Numbered from the stretch's first letter, positions 17,315-25,254 are shown. The stretch is 27,789 nucleotides of DNA from JBDRHL01 sp043816955 (GCA_043816955.1 JBDRHL010000104.1:1-27789); one strand, 5' to 3'. The notes: generated by a model not told the origin, from the sequence alone. Numbers and translations are program-made.

Positions 17315-18220
17315 TCATTTCTTTCTTGCGATTCTGAGTTTGGCGCTCCTGGCACGGGGATTGTCCCGTACCTCGACAAGTGTCGGAACAATCGGCTTTT
17401 TTGTCACTAACTCATAAATACCTTGCGCCTTGTTATCTTTGAAATTCTCTTTTACCAGTTTATCCTCAAGACTGTGAAAGCTGATAACCGCCAGATAACC
17501 TCCCGACCTGAGCAAATCACAGGCTGCTGTAAGAAACCTTTGAAGATTTTCAAGTTCGTCGTTGACAGCTATCCTCAGCGCCTGAAACGTTCGCGTAGCC
17601 GGGTGTATCCTGCTTTTTCTGCCCCTCGCTTTCTGTCGCTTGGCCCGGCAGATTATATCCGCCAGCTCCATGGTCGTCCTGATAGCCTTTTTCTTACGGG
17701 CCTGAACGATAAAACGTGCGATTCTCCGGGATGCTTTTTCCTGGCCGAATCTGTATATCAGATCTGCCATAGATTGTTCATCAATTCTGTTTATAACGTC
17801 TGCTGCCGTCGTTTTCAGTGATCTATCGAGTCTCATGTCGAGGGGCATCTCTGACTGAAAGCTGAGCCCAAGCTCCGGATCCGTCCATTGCGATGAACAC
17901 ACACCCAGATCGGCTATTATCAAATCAACCTTGTCCATGCTGAATTTGCCAAGTTCTTCTCTGATATTCGCAAAGTTCGAACAGATCAGATTAACTTTAC
18001 AGGAAAGGTTGCTTAATCTCGTTCGGGCCCTGGAAGCGTTTCTGCAATCAACGTCGAATCCGAATATTTGTCCTTCAGGGCCCAAAGCAGTTCCAAACAG
18101 TAAGCTGTGTCCTCCATGACCAATAGTGGCATCAATTATTATCCCATCCTTGGGAACGCTTATCTGTTCAATCAGTTCTCTTTTGAGTACTGGAACATGG
18201 TCAATAACTTCACTATTCAC
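17315..18220 (-). CDS. rsmH: 16S rRNA (cytosine(1402)-N4)-methyltransferase
   Basis: A 301-residue SAM-dependent methyltransferase (MraW) that modifies the N4 of C1402 in the ribosomal P site. The start HVPVLKRELIEQI, the SAM-binding DATIGHGGHS (about 30-39), DLIIADLGVCSSQ, the helical insert with YRFGQEKASRRIARFIVQARK, HPATRTFQALRIAVNDEL, and the final ISFHSLEDKLVK are all hallmarks of RsmH. Length is normal. The start codon is GTG at 18220, preceded by GGAG at 8 bases. It lies in the usual dcw position after mraZ but is separated from it by a 69-residue gene; the LysM gene follows after 27 bases. Confidence 0.96.
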   Translation of the reverse strand: MNSEVIDHVPVLKRELIEQISVPKDGIIIDATIGHGGHSLLFGTALGPEGQIFGFDVDCRNASRARTRLSNLSCKVNLICSNFANIREELGKFSMDKVDLIIADLGVCSSQWTDPELGLSFQSEMPLDMRLDRSLKTTAADVINRIDEQSMADLIYRFGQEKASRRIARFIVQARKKKAIRTTMELADIICRAKRQKARGRKSRIHPATRTFQALRIAVNDELENLQRFLTAACDLLRSGGYLAVISFHSLEDKLVKENFKDNKAQGIYELVTKKPIVPTLVEVRDNPRARSAKLRIARKK

Positions 18221-18277
18221 TTTTCCACTCCGGCAAAATATTCTGCCAGAAGTAAATAAAGAGCACTGATCCCGGCC

Positions 18278-18487
18278 TCAGTTTATGCCTACCTCTTTCT
18301 GATGTTTGCAAAGTTCACCCACCTCCTCAGAAAACTCGATCGCAGCGAACATACTGTCGCGGCGTTTCAAACGTTCAAGCCGGTCCCGTAGAATCGCTAT
18401 TGACGCAAATGTCTGCTCTCCTATGGTCCCCTGGCCGGAAAGGCTGTCGTTTACTACTTGGCAATGGCTGCAATCCGTTGCGAACAT
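18278..18487 (-). CDS. Small Cys-containing protein between mraZ and rsmH
   Basis: A 69-residue protein I do not recognise. The N-terminus carries Cys6 and Cys9 (DCSHC), and a third Cys lies near the C-terminus (ELCKHQKEVGI). The middle (IAILRDRLERLKRRDSMFAAIEFSEEVGEL) looks helical and charged. The ATG at 18487 is preceded by GAAGGAG at about 9 bases, a strong ribosome binding site that starts inside the stop region of mraZ. This, plus placement in the mraZ-rsmH gap in the same direction, argues that it is real. The CxxC with a further Cys/His could bind zinc; this is inference. It should be cotranscribed with mraZ and autoregulated with it. Confidence 0.6.
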   Translation of the reverse strand: MFATDCSHCQVVNDSLSGQGTIGEQTFASIAILRDRLERLKRRDSMFAAIEFSEEVGELCKHQKEVGIN

Positions 18488-18502
18488 CTTTTAATTTCTC
18501 CT

Positions 18503-18982
18503 TCAATACTCAATTTCCCTGCTTTGTTTTTGCAGAACACTTTGTCGGGCCTGCAGCAGTTGCTGCTGGTGTTGATCCATATGATCGTGGAGGTATTGCT
18601 CCCAGCTGGATGTGTTCCAGATTTCAATATGATCCCTCACACCCACCATCGTAAGATGATTCCCAAGCCCTGCACGTTTTCTGAGTTTTTCCGACAGAAG
18701 TAGTCGTCCTTGCCGATCCAATTCCACCTTGCTGGCTAGGGCGAAACTGATTCTTTCAAATGCTACAGTTTCATCCGGGGCAGCCATCCCTGGCGCCACG
18801 GCAAGGGCGATTTGCTCAAAACACTTCTCTGGATAGAGACAAAGAATTGCATTGGCACCAAAAGTCAGATAAAAATTGCCTCCATGTTTATCGACATCTA
18901 TCTGACTGCGAAGCTTATTTGATATGAACACTCTGCCTTTGCTGTCAATTGTATGTTCATACTCACCTGTTAGCAAAAGCAT
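18503..18982 (-). CDS. mraZ: Transcriptional regulator MraZ
   Basis: A 159-residue regulator of the dcw cluster with two tandem SpoVT/AbrB-like domains: EYEHTIDSKGRVFISNKLR near the N-terminus and VELDRQGRLLLSEKLRKRA in the second half, each with the DxxGR signature. MraZ forms rings that bind direct repeats in its own promoter. I chose the ATG at 18982 (MLLLTGEYEH) because GTGGAG lies 8 bases upstream and because the predicted promoter lies just before it; the frame stays open to 19048 but that would put the promoter inside the gene. It is the first gene of the division cluster and adjoins the phage-like island on its upstream side. Confidence 0.95.
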   Translation of the reverse strand: MLLLTGEYEHTIDSKGRVFISNKLRSQIDVDKHGGNFYLTFGANAILCLYPEKCFEQIALAVAPGMAAPDETVAFERISFALASKVELDRQGRLLLSEKLRKRAGLGNHLTMVGVRDHIEIWNTSSWEQYLHDHMDQHQQQLLQARQSVLQKQSREIEY

Positions 18983-19017
18983 GGTTTTTACTCCACTGAA
19001 AGTACCATTTGTGGGAT

Positions 19018-19045
19018 ATGTTACCACTATCCCCCACCAAGTCAA
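19018..19045 (-). promoter_or_regulatory. mraZ promoter with MraZ-box-like operator
   Basis: On the minus strand TTGACT (19045-19040), a 16-base spacer and TAACAT (19023-19018) form a sigma70-like promoter whose transcript would start near 19011, 29 bases before the mraZ ATG. The spacer contains GTGGGGGATAGTGGT (19037-19023), two GTGG(G/T) units with 10-base spacing, the layout of known MraZ-binding repeats. Binding there would block RNA polymerase, which agrees with the known autorepression by MraZ. Confidence 0.65.
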
Positions 19046-19107
19046 CAACTAAAATCATTTTTTTTCTTTTTTTTGAAAATTTTTATTATAGGATGTAGTT
19101 CGACAGT

Positions 19108-19125
19108 CTATTTGGCCAATTTTAC
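19108..19125. repeat. Left 18-bp inverted repeat of the island
   Basis: CTATTTGGCCAATTTTAC is the exact reverse complement of 27212-27229. The two copies lie about 8.1 kb apart and face each other around all the phage-like genes. The core TTGGCCAA is itself palindromic. A related ATGGCCAAAG follows at 19132-19141. Confidence 0.7.
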
Positions 19126-19156
19126 CGCTAAATGGCCAAAGACCCCAGAAAAGAAA

Positions 19157-19246
19157 ACCCCCGCCCATGATGTTGCATCATTTTTTTGATCACCCTCATT
19201 TTTAGCTTGTAAACACGGTTCTATAGACTTCGTGTCCTGTTTTTCC
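19157..19246. repeat. Left copy of an imperfect 90-bp direct repeat
   Basis: Starts ACCCCCGCCCATGATG and ends CTGTTTTTCC. The second copy is at 27401-27489 in the same orientation, with about six differences including one indel; a 35-base run (19197-19231) is identical. The first part contains ATGATG-TTG-CATCAT followed by seven T, a small hairpin with a T run that could act as a weak terminator in the plus direction. It may be an island end or an attachment-type sequence. Confidence 0.85.
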
Positions 19247-19306
19247 TGCCGTGTTTTAGGCCCTAAACTACCCAGGCCGGATAAGGTCTCCTAATAATAT
19301 ACAAGG

Positions 19307-19732
19307 TTATATGGTCTTTTTGGGGAATACTAACGGGCTAATTCCAAGCCTTCTGATGTTTACCCAATAACGTCCTAAGGCACTTTTACTTGCTTTGTAT
19401 TTATACTTTTTAAGCAAAAAACTTGATGTTTTTTTTATGTTGTATCCACTTAAATAACATTTGATAACCGGTAATTCTAAGCCCCTCTTTTCGATTCCTG
19501 TATGAATCATCCGCTTCTTTGATCTTGCTTGCCGAAAGTATAGCCAGACTCGCTCCGCTTCTGCATCCAAGTTTCCCGGCAATCTTTCCTTACCCAATAC
19601 ATAATTGATGCTTTCCCAGTTGTCGGATTCAACCTTACAGATACCATAAGGAGACGTGATCTCCACTGAAAACTTCAAACCGACCTGGGGAAGCCTTGGT
19701 AATTTTCCCGCTGCTTTGTTTTTCTTTTTCAT
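19307..19732 (-). CDS. Island protein of unknown function, basic, possible helix-turn-helix
   Basis: A 141-residue, strongly basic protein (N-terminus MKKKNKAAGK). The C-terminal third contains YNIKKTSSFLLKKYKYKASK followed by SALGRYW, whose spacing resembles a helix-turn-helix like those that precede an arginine-rich DNA-contacting end. I do not recognise a family. It is the last gene of the island cluster and starts 2 bases after the preceding stop, so it should be cotranslated with the membrane protein upstream. DNA binding is inference from charge and pattern only. Its 3' end lies 60 bases from the left direct repeat. Confidence 0.6.
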   Translation of the reverse strand: MKKKNKAAGKLPRLPQVGLKFSVEITSPYGICKVESDNWESINYVLGKERLPGNLDAEAERVWLYFRQARSKKRMIHTGIEKRGLELPVIKCYLSGYNIKKTSSFLLKKYKYKASKSALGRYWVNIRRLGISPLVFPKKTI

Positions 19733-19734
19733 AA

Positions 19735-20238
19735 TCAGAATTGACCTCTACTGTACTTATCCCATATTTCGGCATCGGCTTCGTCCTCGGATTCCTGCAA
19801 CCTGGGACCTACCTCTGAAAGCCATGCCTTAATTTTAGGAAGCACTTCAGGTTTGATTCGCACTAATACAGCTCGTATTCTTTCCAAGGTTTCAGCCTTG
19901 TTCGGTTTTGCAACGGCATATAATCTTCTGTTCGGATTTATGGTTAAGGCCTCTATTCCCTCCTGTGATGATTCAAGGTGCATCCTGAAGAATCTGAGAG
20001 CCAGCCCGTTCATGTTATTACTAAGCAGGTTTATTATTTCGTCTGTTTCCTTTGAAGCCGTCACATCAACGGGCGTAACGATGTCTCCTGCTCTGTGATT
20101 CAGTTTTCTGCGCTCCAGCTTAACCATAACAATACCCAGCCATATATGCACCCAGCCAAATACCAGCCGTAAACTTGAAACAGCAAGTATCGCAATCATC
20201 AAAACCAGCTCAAACAGTTTTTCTTTCAGCTCTCTCAC
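19735..20238 (-). CDS. Island protein of unknown function with N-terminal membrane segment
   Basis: A 167-residue protein. Residues about 8-38 form a long hydrophobic stretch (LFELVLMIAILAVSSLRLVF and GWVHIWLGIVMV), one long or two short membrane helices. The rest is soluble and mixed charged, with a tail of acidic residues (ESEDEADAEIW). No known motif is seen. The start ATG overlaps the stop of the zinc-finger gene by 4 bases, so translation is probably coupled. In a phage setting a small membrane protein could serve in lysis, exclusion or assembly, but no specific holin pattern is present and I do not assign one. Confidence 0.6.
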   Translation of the reverse strand: MRELKEKLFELVLMIAILAVSSLRLVFGWVHIWLGIVMVKLERRKLNHRAGDIVTPVDVTASKETDEIINLLSNNMNGLALRFFRMHLESSQEGIEALTINPNRRLYAVAKPNKAETLERIRAVLVRIKPEVLPKIKAWLSEVGPRLQESEDEADAEIWDKYSRGQF

Positions 20239-20759
20239 GGCTTATCGTACCTTTGCCTGGCAAGCTCACTATCCAGCTTAATGTCCAGGCCGTTTTCATC
20301 TATCAATACCGAACCAAACTCAAGAACCAGGTTCATCTGTTTCAACCCTTCCCCCTGCCAATCCAGAAAGCTTTTTATCATAATGGTCAACTGCTTCTTG
20401 TGTAAAACCATCGGTGCTATCTTGTCTTCAAAATATTTTTTAGCACCCGTTATCTGCTCTTCAAATTTCATTTGCTCGGCATCAATGCCCGCCTGCATTT
20501 CCGCCATTTCGCGGATAGCACTTCCTATCTGGCCAAAAGAGCTTATTCCTTTTCTCAACTGCGATGCAGGGGCGGCTCTCTCTGTTGGAATAATCGGCTC
20601 TATTACAGCGGCATTGCTTGCCCGTCTCGAAACATTCGCACAATCCTTGCATAAGGTACGCCGTCCATCCCTGTTTTTTTTGTCTCTTGCAAAGGCTTCC
20701 AGTGGCTTTTGTATCTTGCATACCCTGCATATTTTTTCTGATACCTCTACGGCGGTCAT
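20235..20759 (-). CDS. Zinc-finger and coiled-coil island protein
   Basis: A 174-residue protein. The N-terminus has a treble-clef-like zinc motif: Cys11 and Cys14 (CRVC), then Cys37 and Cys40 (CKDC), with the KPLEAFARDKKNRDGR spacer typical of small phage and HNH-associated zinc fingers. A helical, charged segment (about 78-145) follows that could form a coiled coil, then a beta-like end (LEFGSVLIDENGLDIKL). No HNH catalytic residues are seen, so it is not called a nuclease. It starts 6 bases downstream of the tape-measure-like gene stop and overlaps the next gene by 4 bases. Zinc binding is likely; function is unknown. Confidence 0.65.
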   Translation of the reverse strand: MTAVEVSEKICRVCKIQKPLEAFARDKKNRDGRRTLCKDCANVSRRASNAAVIEPIIPTERAAPASQLRKGISSFGQIGSAIREMAEMQAGIDAEQMKFEEQITGAKKYFEDKIAPMVLHKKQLTIMIKSFLDWQGEGLKQMNLVLEFGSVLIDENGLDIKLDSELARQRYDKP

Positions 20760-20765
20760 GGTTGT

Positions 20766-22352
20766 TTATTCCTCGTTAGCTGTGTATCTGCCAACTTCAT
20801 TAGGCTCGACCGCCGGATAATAATTCATGCTATAATCATTGTTATTGTTTATAACGACAGGTGCCTGGTTTTTCATTTCCTCAACTTCGCGGGCAATAGC
20901 AGCCATGTGCTTGGGGTGCACTGTAAAAGGACCACTGTGTATTGTAAGCCTCATGTTTAATGCTGCTATTTCATCCAACTGTTCCGGTGTGGTGGCAGTT
21001 TTTTCAAGCTCGTTCAAGTCCTCACTTATGGCCTTTACTGCAAGAAGTTCCGTTTCCCACTTATCTGGGATTAACCACTTGTCTTCGCTCTTTGTCTGGA
21101 GAACCTTAAATTTCCCCTTGGCCTCTTTAAGCCTTAACTGCCAGGCTTCAAACCCCGGAGCGGCTTCGATATATTCCTTTTCAATTTCGGCCTCTATCGC
21201 CCTGGTTTTTCCGAGCCGTGATTTTTTGTAGGCCTCTACCTGCCGGTCGATCAACTCTGGTGTGGCCTGTGATATTTTTTGCGCAGTTGCAGCAAAGGTT
21301 TGTATGGCCTCCGGCGTTACCATTTTTCCTATTTCACCTGCAAGCCCAGGCTCAAAGCCCATCTCTACAAGCCTCTGCATACGCATGTTTTCAGGGATAC
21401 CCCTGGCATATTGCAGCAACGCCCCCACCCGCTGGTCCATGTTCAAATCTTCCCACTTCAAGCCAAGTCCCGCTTCAATAGCCTTTCTTGGCTTTTCGTA
21501 CCCACCGCTTGACAGCCGCGTTACCTGTTCCAGCAGGCTCGCTGCAAGGGCCTCGTTTGTCGTTATTGCACGAGCTGAGGCAAAAGCAGCCAAAGCCCCC
21601 TCGAACGAGCCACCAAGGCCCATATAGCCTGTGGCGCCTTTTTGCAGGCCCTCTATAAAAGCACCGAACTTTTGAGCCTTTGACGCGGTATAAGTGGCCT
21701 GAAGCTTCGACAAATAACCCATCCAGGCCTGCTCATTCGGAGCGACACCTGCTGTCCCTGCGAACTCAAACAGTTTACCAACCTCTTCTTCGCCAAGCAG
21801 ATTAGCTCCGGCAAACGGAGCAATTTTTGCCAACAGCGCCCGCACCTGCTCATTTTTCATTCCACCTTGAGCACCAAAGGCAATATCACCCGATATGAGC
21901 ATCTGCTTGCCAACACCGACATCTTTTAATCCCCCCGCCTTTTGCAGCCTTAAGGCCTCTTTGGTCCAAAAATCCGCCTGGCCAGGCGTGCCCGCCTGCA
22001 TCACAAGGGCCTGGCCAACCTCGGAAAGACTGGTTGCTTTTTCTGTTATCTCTTTTTGAAGCTGCTTAATCGCTTCCAGTCTGTCAACAAGCCAATTAAC
22101 AACCTTTATTAACGCCTGGGCACCAATCCACGCGCCAAACATCGACATCAGGGCGGTTTTTGCCTCGCCTGCAACCTTGCCCATAATGCCTATTTTTTGT
22201 GTGGCTTGCTCTGTCGAATGGGCCGCCTGCTTCTGGCCTTCAGTGGTTTTTTCGCCAAGGTCTTTTGTGCTCGCTGCGACCTTGTCTATGTCCCGCTTGG
22301 CCTGATCTGCGCCCTGTGCCTGGACGCGAATGTTTATATCTTTATCCGGCAT
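20766..22352 (-). CDS. Phage tail tape-measure-like protein
   Basis: A 528-residue Ala/Gln/Lys-rich protein. It begins with INIRVQAQGADQAKRDIDKV, the kind of short beta strand plus helix seen at the start of many tape-measure proteins, followed by long helices and a hydrophobic stretch (about 78-98: AKTALMSMFGAWIGAQALIKV). The middle contains repeated AGxxGV and LQKGATGYMGLGG segments; the last 40 residues are polar with an Asn run. At 528 residues it is short for a tape measure, which sets tail length, and no tail tube, chaperone or baseplate gene is visible beside it. It could instead be another virion or ejection protein. A decayed fragment of a homologue lies near 27489-27560. The ATG at 22352 is taken from the reading frame and the good N-terminal match. 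Confidence 0.65.
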   Translation of the reverse strand: MPDKDINIRVQAQGADQAKRDIDKVAASTKDLGEKTTEGQKQAAHSTEQATQKIGIMGKVAGEAKTALMSMFGAWIGAQALIKVVNWLVDRLEAIKQLQKEITEKATSLSEVGQALVMQAGTPGQADFWTKEALRLQKAGGLKDVGVGKQMLISGDIAFGAQGGMKNEQVRALLAKIAPFAGANLLGEEEVGKLFEFAGTAGVAPNEQAWMGYLSKLQATYTASKAQKFGAFIEGLQKGATGYMGLGGSFEGALAAFASARAITTNEALAASLLEQVTRLSSGGYEKPRKAIEAGLGLKWEDLNMDQRVGALLQYARGIPENMRMQRLVEMGFEPGLAGEIGKMVTPEAIQTFAATAQKISQATPELIDRQVEAYKKSRLGKTRAIEAEIEKEYIEAAPGFEAWQLRLKEAKGKFKVLQTKSEDKWLIPDKWETELLAVKAISEDLNELEKTATTPEQLDEIAALNMRLTIHSGPFTVHPKHMAAIAREVEEMKNQAPVVINNNNDYSMNYYPAVEPNEVGRYTANEE

Positions 22353-22373
22353 AACAATAATCTCCGTAAAATT

Positions 22374-22425
22374 CTACGCCCGCCGCCGATGTTTACCTGT
22401 GCATAAACCAGGCAGACGGGCGTAG
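22374..22425 (-). other. Stem-loop between the virion protein and tape-measure-like genes
   Basis: CTACGCCCG (22374-22382) and CGGGCGTAG (22417-22425) form a perfect 9-bp stem with a 34-base loop, inside which GTTTA/TAAAC or CCTG/CAGG can pair further. On the transcribed minus strand it sits 22 bases upstream of the tape-measure-like ATG and is not followed by a T run, so it looks more like an RNA-processing, stability or translation-control structure than a terminator. Confidence 0.5.
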
Positions 22426-22470
22426 TAACCGCAAACAGGTCTTTGAAAAAGAAAAACAAAGCTATTAAAA

Positions 22471-22923
22471 TCAGGCAGTTATAAGCTCCGCAAGTCCCTG
22501 GCCCGCTGCATTTTTCGGACCCTGGCCTGAATGCCTTGAAAGTATGGCGATAATCGCCAGGTTGCAGCCGGTTGTGCCATTGCCCGCGTGCGGGGCGTTG
22601 ACTTCCATGTATCGCTTATGGCTTTTTGTCAGGTCAAGATCAATGGCAAACAGGGAATCATCCTCACTTGCACCGATTGCATCAGCCAGCGCTGCACTTG
22701 TTACGGCGGTATAGGCCCCATCGGTAGTGTCGCACTCCTCCACAAACGGAGCTGCACCTTCAGCGGTTGAACCTATAGCTTCATCAACTGTGCCGACGAT
22801 AAACAAAAAGCGGACATGGCCCCAACCCTGGGTATCCACATAGATGTTACCTGCAAAATCACCGTCATCCTTAAGTTGTGGTGGCGTCAAAATCACTGTT
22901 TTTGTTTCTTGTATATCAATCAT
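22471..22923 (-). CDS. Probable phage virion protein (decoration or head protein)
   Basis: A 150-residue, acidic, beta-rich protein placed directly downstream of the major capsid gene (78 bases). Segments such as YVDTQGWGHVRFLFIVGTVD and KSHKRYMEVNAPHAGNG suggest a compact beta domain. Size and position fit a capsid decoration or head-completion protein, but no signature motif is present, so the function is inferred from context. GAGG precedes the ATG at 22923. A stem-loop separates it from the tape-measure-like gene. Confidence 0.6.
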   Translation of the reverse strand: MIDIQETKTVILTPPQLKDDGDFAGNIYVDTQGWGHVRFLFIVGTVDEAIGSTAEGAAPFVEECDTTDGAYTAVTSAALADAIGASEDDSLFAIDLDLTKSHKRYMEVNAPHAGNGTTGCNLAIIAILSRHSGQGPKNAAGQGLAELITA

Positions 22924-23001
22924 TTTTCTACCTCAAAAAAGTAAAATACTTTCAGTTGTAAAAACCAGTTAAACATCCTTTAATTGTCAATTACACTGCC
23001 G

Positions 23002-24180
23002 TTAAGAAGCAGCGGTAATCAATCCGACGATCGGTCCGGCATCGGTAGTGTCACCGACACCATACACGGCAATATCTATCCGTTCTTTGCCTCGTATGCC
23101 GACCTGGTCGTTTGCAAAATAGACATCGACCGATTTATCAATAGTGATCTCTTTTCGCTCACCAAGGAAAGCGCCCGTATACAGATCACCCAGGATCGCG
23201 CATATCTGGCTGTCATCTTCCGTGCTCGGCATACAGGAGACAAACTCAACCGGATAGCCCAGCAGATACCTGGTCTTTCGATCAGAGAGAATGTCAAACA
23301 GGTTCGCAACACCGGCAGTGACGGCAAGCGGATACACAACGTTCCAGTAGAACTTGCGGTTCATGTACCACTTGGCGTTTTCGTCTGCCTCTTCCGGCAA
23401 AAGCGCCACGACACCTTCAAAATCAACCAGGGCTATTTCCGAATACGCATTGCCGGAAGCAACCTTCAGACCCTTGATATTGCCTATGGTTGCATCTACC
23501 GCCATCAATGCACCGACTATTCCGGTCATGCCGAAGTATGTCGAAGTGCCATCACCGAGGAAGCCTATCAGGTCCTCTTTCCTGGCAAGGCTGCGCACTA
23601 TCGATTGACCGATAATCTCACCCAGGGCAATAACTGAATCCTCCTCAAGCTCATTGCTGGCCTTTGCCAGGCAAATAAGCTTTCGGCAGGTCAGGGCAAC
23701 CTGGGAAAACGACATGTCGCTTGGGGTAACAGCGCCACCCTCACCAGGACAATAAATCGTAAGGTCGCTTTCGACCTTGGGAACCATAAGCCTGTCGCTT
23801 TTCATCGGAACACGAAGCGCATTTTTGCGAAACTTGCTATACACACCAAGCAGGCTTATTATGTTTGCTGCAAGCTCCTCAGGCACAAGAACGCCGCCAT
23901 CAACATTGACCGTCTCTTCCATAGCCTTCTTGCCTGCGACGTGCAGGATTATCTCGCCAAATCCCTTGGCCTGTTCTTCATGCATCCACAACAAAGGCCT
24001 GTCGCCTTTGTCTGCTGCACGAGCTATCGTGCCTGATTTCCGTAAAATCCGAAGCTCATTCCCTATATCATCCAGGTGTCTTTTCATTGTGGGCATATCA
24101 CCCTGTTTGTTTTCAATATCTTTTAATCTTTCACCTATGACCTTGAAGGCCTCGGCGATTTTTTCATCCGTTGTCAACAT
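23002..24180 (-). CDS. HK97-fold phage major capsid protein
   Basis: A 392-residue major capsid protein. The N-terminal 60 residues (DEKIAEAFKVIGERLKDIEN and beyond) form a charged helical delta/scaffold domain that the neighbouring protease would remove. GGVLVPEELAANIISLLG marks the usual start of the mature HK97 core, and ASNELEEDSVIALGEIIGQS with KEDLIGFLGDGT matches the spine helix and following loop of the family. Length is typical. AGGAG precedes the ATG at 24180. A predicted terminator lies upstream, between this gene and the protease gene. Assembly should give an icosahedral shell; no portal gene is seen in the window. Confidence 0.88.
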   Translation of the reverse strand: MLTTDEKIAEAFKVIGERLKDIENKQGDMPTMKRHLDDIGNELRILRKSGTIARAADKGDRPLLWMHEEQAKGFGEIILHVAGKKAMEETVNVDGGVLVPEELAANIISLLGVYSKFRKNALRVPMKSDRLMVPKVESDLTIYCPGEGGAVTPSDMSFSQVALTCRKLICLAKASNELEEDSVIALGEIIGQSIVRSLARKEDLIGFLGDGTSTYFGMTGIVGALMAVDATIGNIKGLKVASGNAYSEIALVDFEGVVALLPEEADENAKWYMNRKFYWNVVYPLAVTAGVANLFDILSDRKTRYLLGYPVEFVSCMPSTEDDSQICAILGDLYTGAFLGERKEITIDKSVDVYFANDQVGIRGKERIDIAVYGVGDTTDAGPIVGLITAAS

Positions 24181-24244
24181 TTCGTATACTCCTAATGTTT
24201 AATTTTGATAATTCGATTAACATTTTTTACCAGCTCCCAGCTTG

Positions 24245-24277
24245 AAAAAAGGCGCTGCCGCTGGTAGAGACAGCGCC
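24245..24277 (-). terminator. Intrinsic terminator between the protease and capsid genes
   Basis: On the minus strand GGCGCTG, a 13-base loop and CAGCGCC form a 7-bp GC-rich stem immediately followed by six T. It lies 123 bases after the protease stop and 65 bases before the capsid ATG, so it could separate or attenuate expression of the capsid gene. No clear promoter between it and the capsid gene was found. Confidence 0.65.
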
Positions 24278-24399
24278 CAGGACAAGAAAAAAAGAAACTG
24301 ACCGAACCATAACAAGTCTCGAAAAAATTGCAGACCCGCACATGCAGCATCGAGCCTGCCGGCATGCACCTTGTCAATACAATTTTCATGTTATTATCC

Positions 24400-25254
24400 T
24401 TAACGTCTTGAAACCAAGGCCACAAAATCCGTCTCAGGCAAACCAGCCTTGCCCTTGGCGGATTCAGGAATATTCTTGACTTTACCAGAGATATTTTTCT
24501 GGTTGCAAATCTCTCTTATAAAATCACACGCAAGCTCTTTTATTTTTTCTATGCCTACCTTCGCCTGTAATTCAAAAAATTTGTCATCGCTTAACCCGAC
24601 GCCCTTTATTATCGCTTCAAGGACCGGGCAGGCAAAACAATCCTCACCCACAGGATCACTGGAAAGCAGCACGCTGCCAAAATCTTCATCATCATCCAAA
24701 ATATCATCCAGGGGCAGATCGTATTTTTCCTGCCGCTTGGCATCGACAAAATCCGCTTTTCGCTGCCTTGATTTACTAAGAGCGGCCCTGTTGCTCGGCA
24801 CGGCAACTGCCGAGATTTCCAGCAGCTCTACACGCGTGAAGGTCCGGATTGTCCGTCCACCTTCATTGGCGGTGTCCTTCCATTCCTTTGGAATAAAACC
24901 GATTGAAACCGCCCGCATGTAACCATCCCTGTAGAGCTGCCAGTATTCCTCAGCAAGCTGCGTCTGCGCAAATTCGACAACAACCCAGAAGCCGGTTTTA
25001 TCTATCCAGGCGTTGATGATCTTTCCGATAACAGGCGATGTGCCATCACTAAGCCTGTGCTGATGCGCAGCCAGAAAAACGGGGTTAGACATAAATATAT
25101 TCAGGTCCGCCTTGAATGCGCTGGGAAGGATTATCTCCCCATCCCTGTCCGTGTCACCCGTCGAGGCAAGAAAGCGAATCTGCCTCTTTTCGCCGTCAAC
25201 CGCCCCCGCCTTGCACACCCCCTGAAAATATTTCGTTTGAATATCCGTATCCAT
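24400..25254 (-). CDS. HK97-family prohead protease
   Basis: A 284-residue capsid maturation protease. The first 160 residues match the family: IRFLASTGDTDRDGEIILPSAF at the start of the core, His64/His66 in AAHQH, the probable nucleophile Ser117 in RAVSIGF, and LLEISAVAVPSNRAA near 144-158. A polar tail of about 125 residues follows and is not needed for catalysis; it may act in scaffolding or targeting. It cleaves the capsid delta domain and itself during head maturation. AAGGAC lies upstream of the ATG at 25254. The order protease then capsid is standard, but the portal and terminase genes that normally come before are missing. Confidence 0.88.
   Translation of the reverse strand: MDTDIQTKYFQGVCKAGAVDGEKRQIRFLASTGDTDRDGEIILPSAFKADLNIFMSNPVFLAAHQHRLSDGTSPVIGKIINAWIDKTGFWVVVEFAQTQLAEEYWQLYRDGYMRAVSIGFIPKEWKDTANEGGRTIRTFTRVELLEISAVAVPSNRAALSKSRQRKADFVDAKRQEKYDLPLDDILDDDEDFGSVLLSSDPVGEDCFACPVLEAIIKGVGLSDDKFFELQAKVGIEKIKELACDFIREICNQKNISGKVKNIPESAKGKAGLPETDFVALVSRR

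Noticed and set aside
19157..19246. The 90-bp repeat as a tRNA or tRNA-end attachment site
   Set aside because: GGTTCTATAG recalls a T-arm, but no cloverleaf, acceptor stem or anticodon arm can be drawn around it.
19735..20238. The membrane protein as a holin
   Set aside because: It has a large soluble domain after the membrane segment, and no endolysin gene is adjacent.
24192..24425. Open frame of 77 codons between protease and capsid genes, with an internal ATG and AAGGA site
   Set aside because: It overlaps the protease end, runs through the predicted terminator hairpin, and its translation is a Cys/Phe-rich mix without protein-like pattern.
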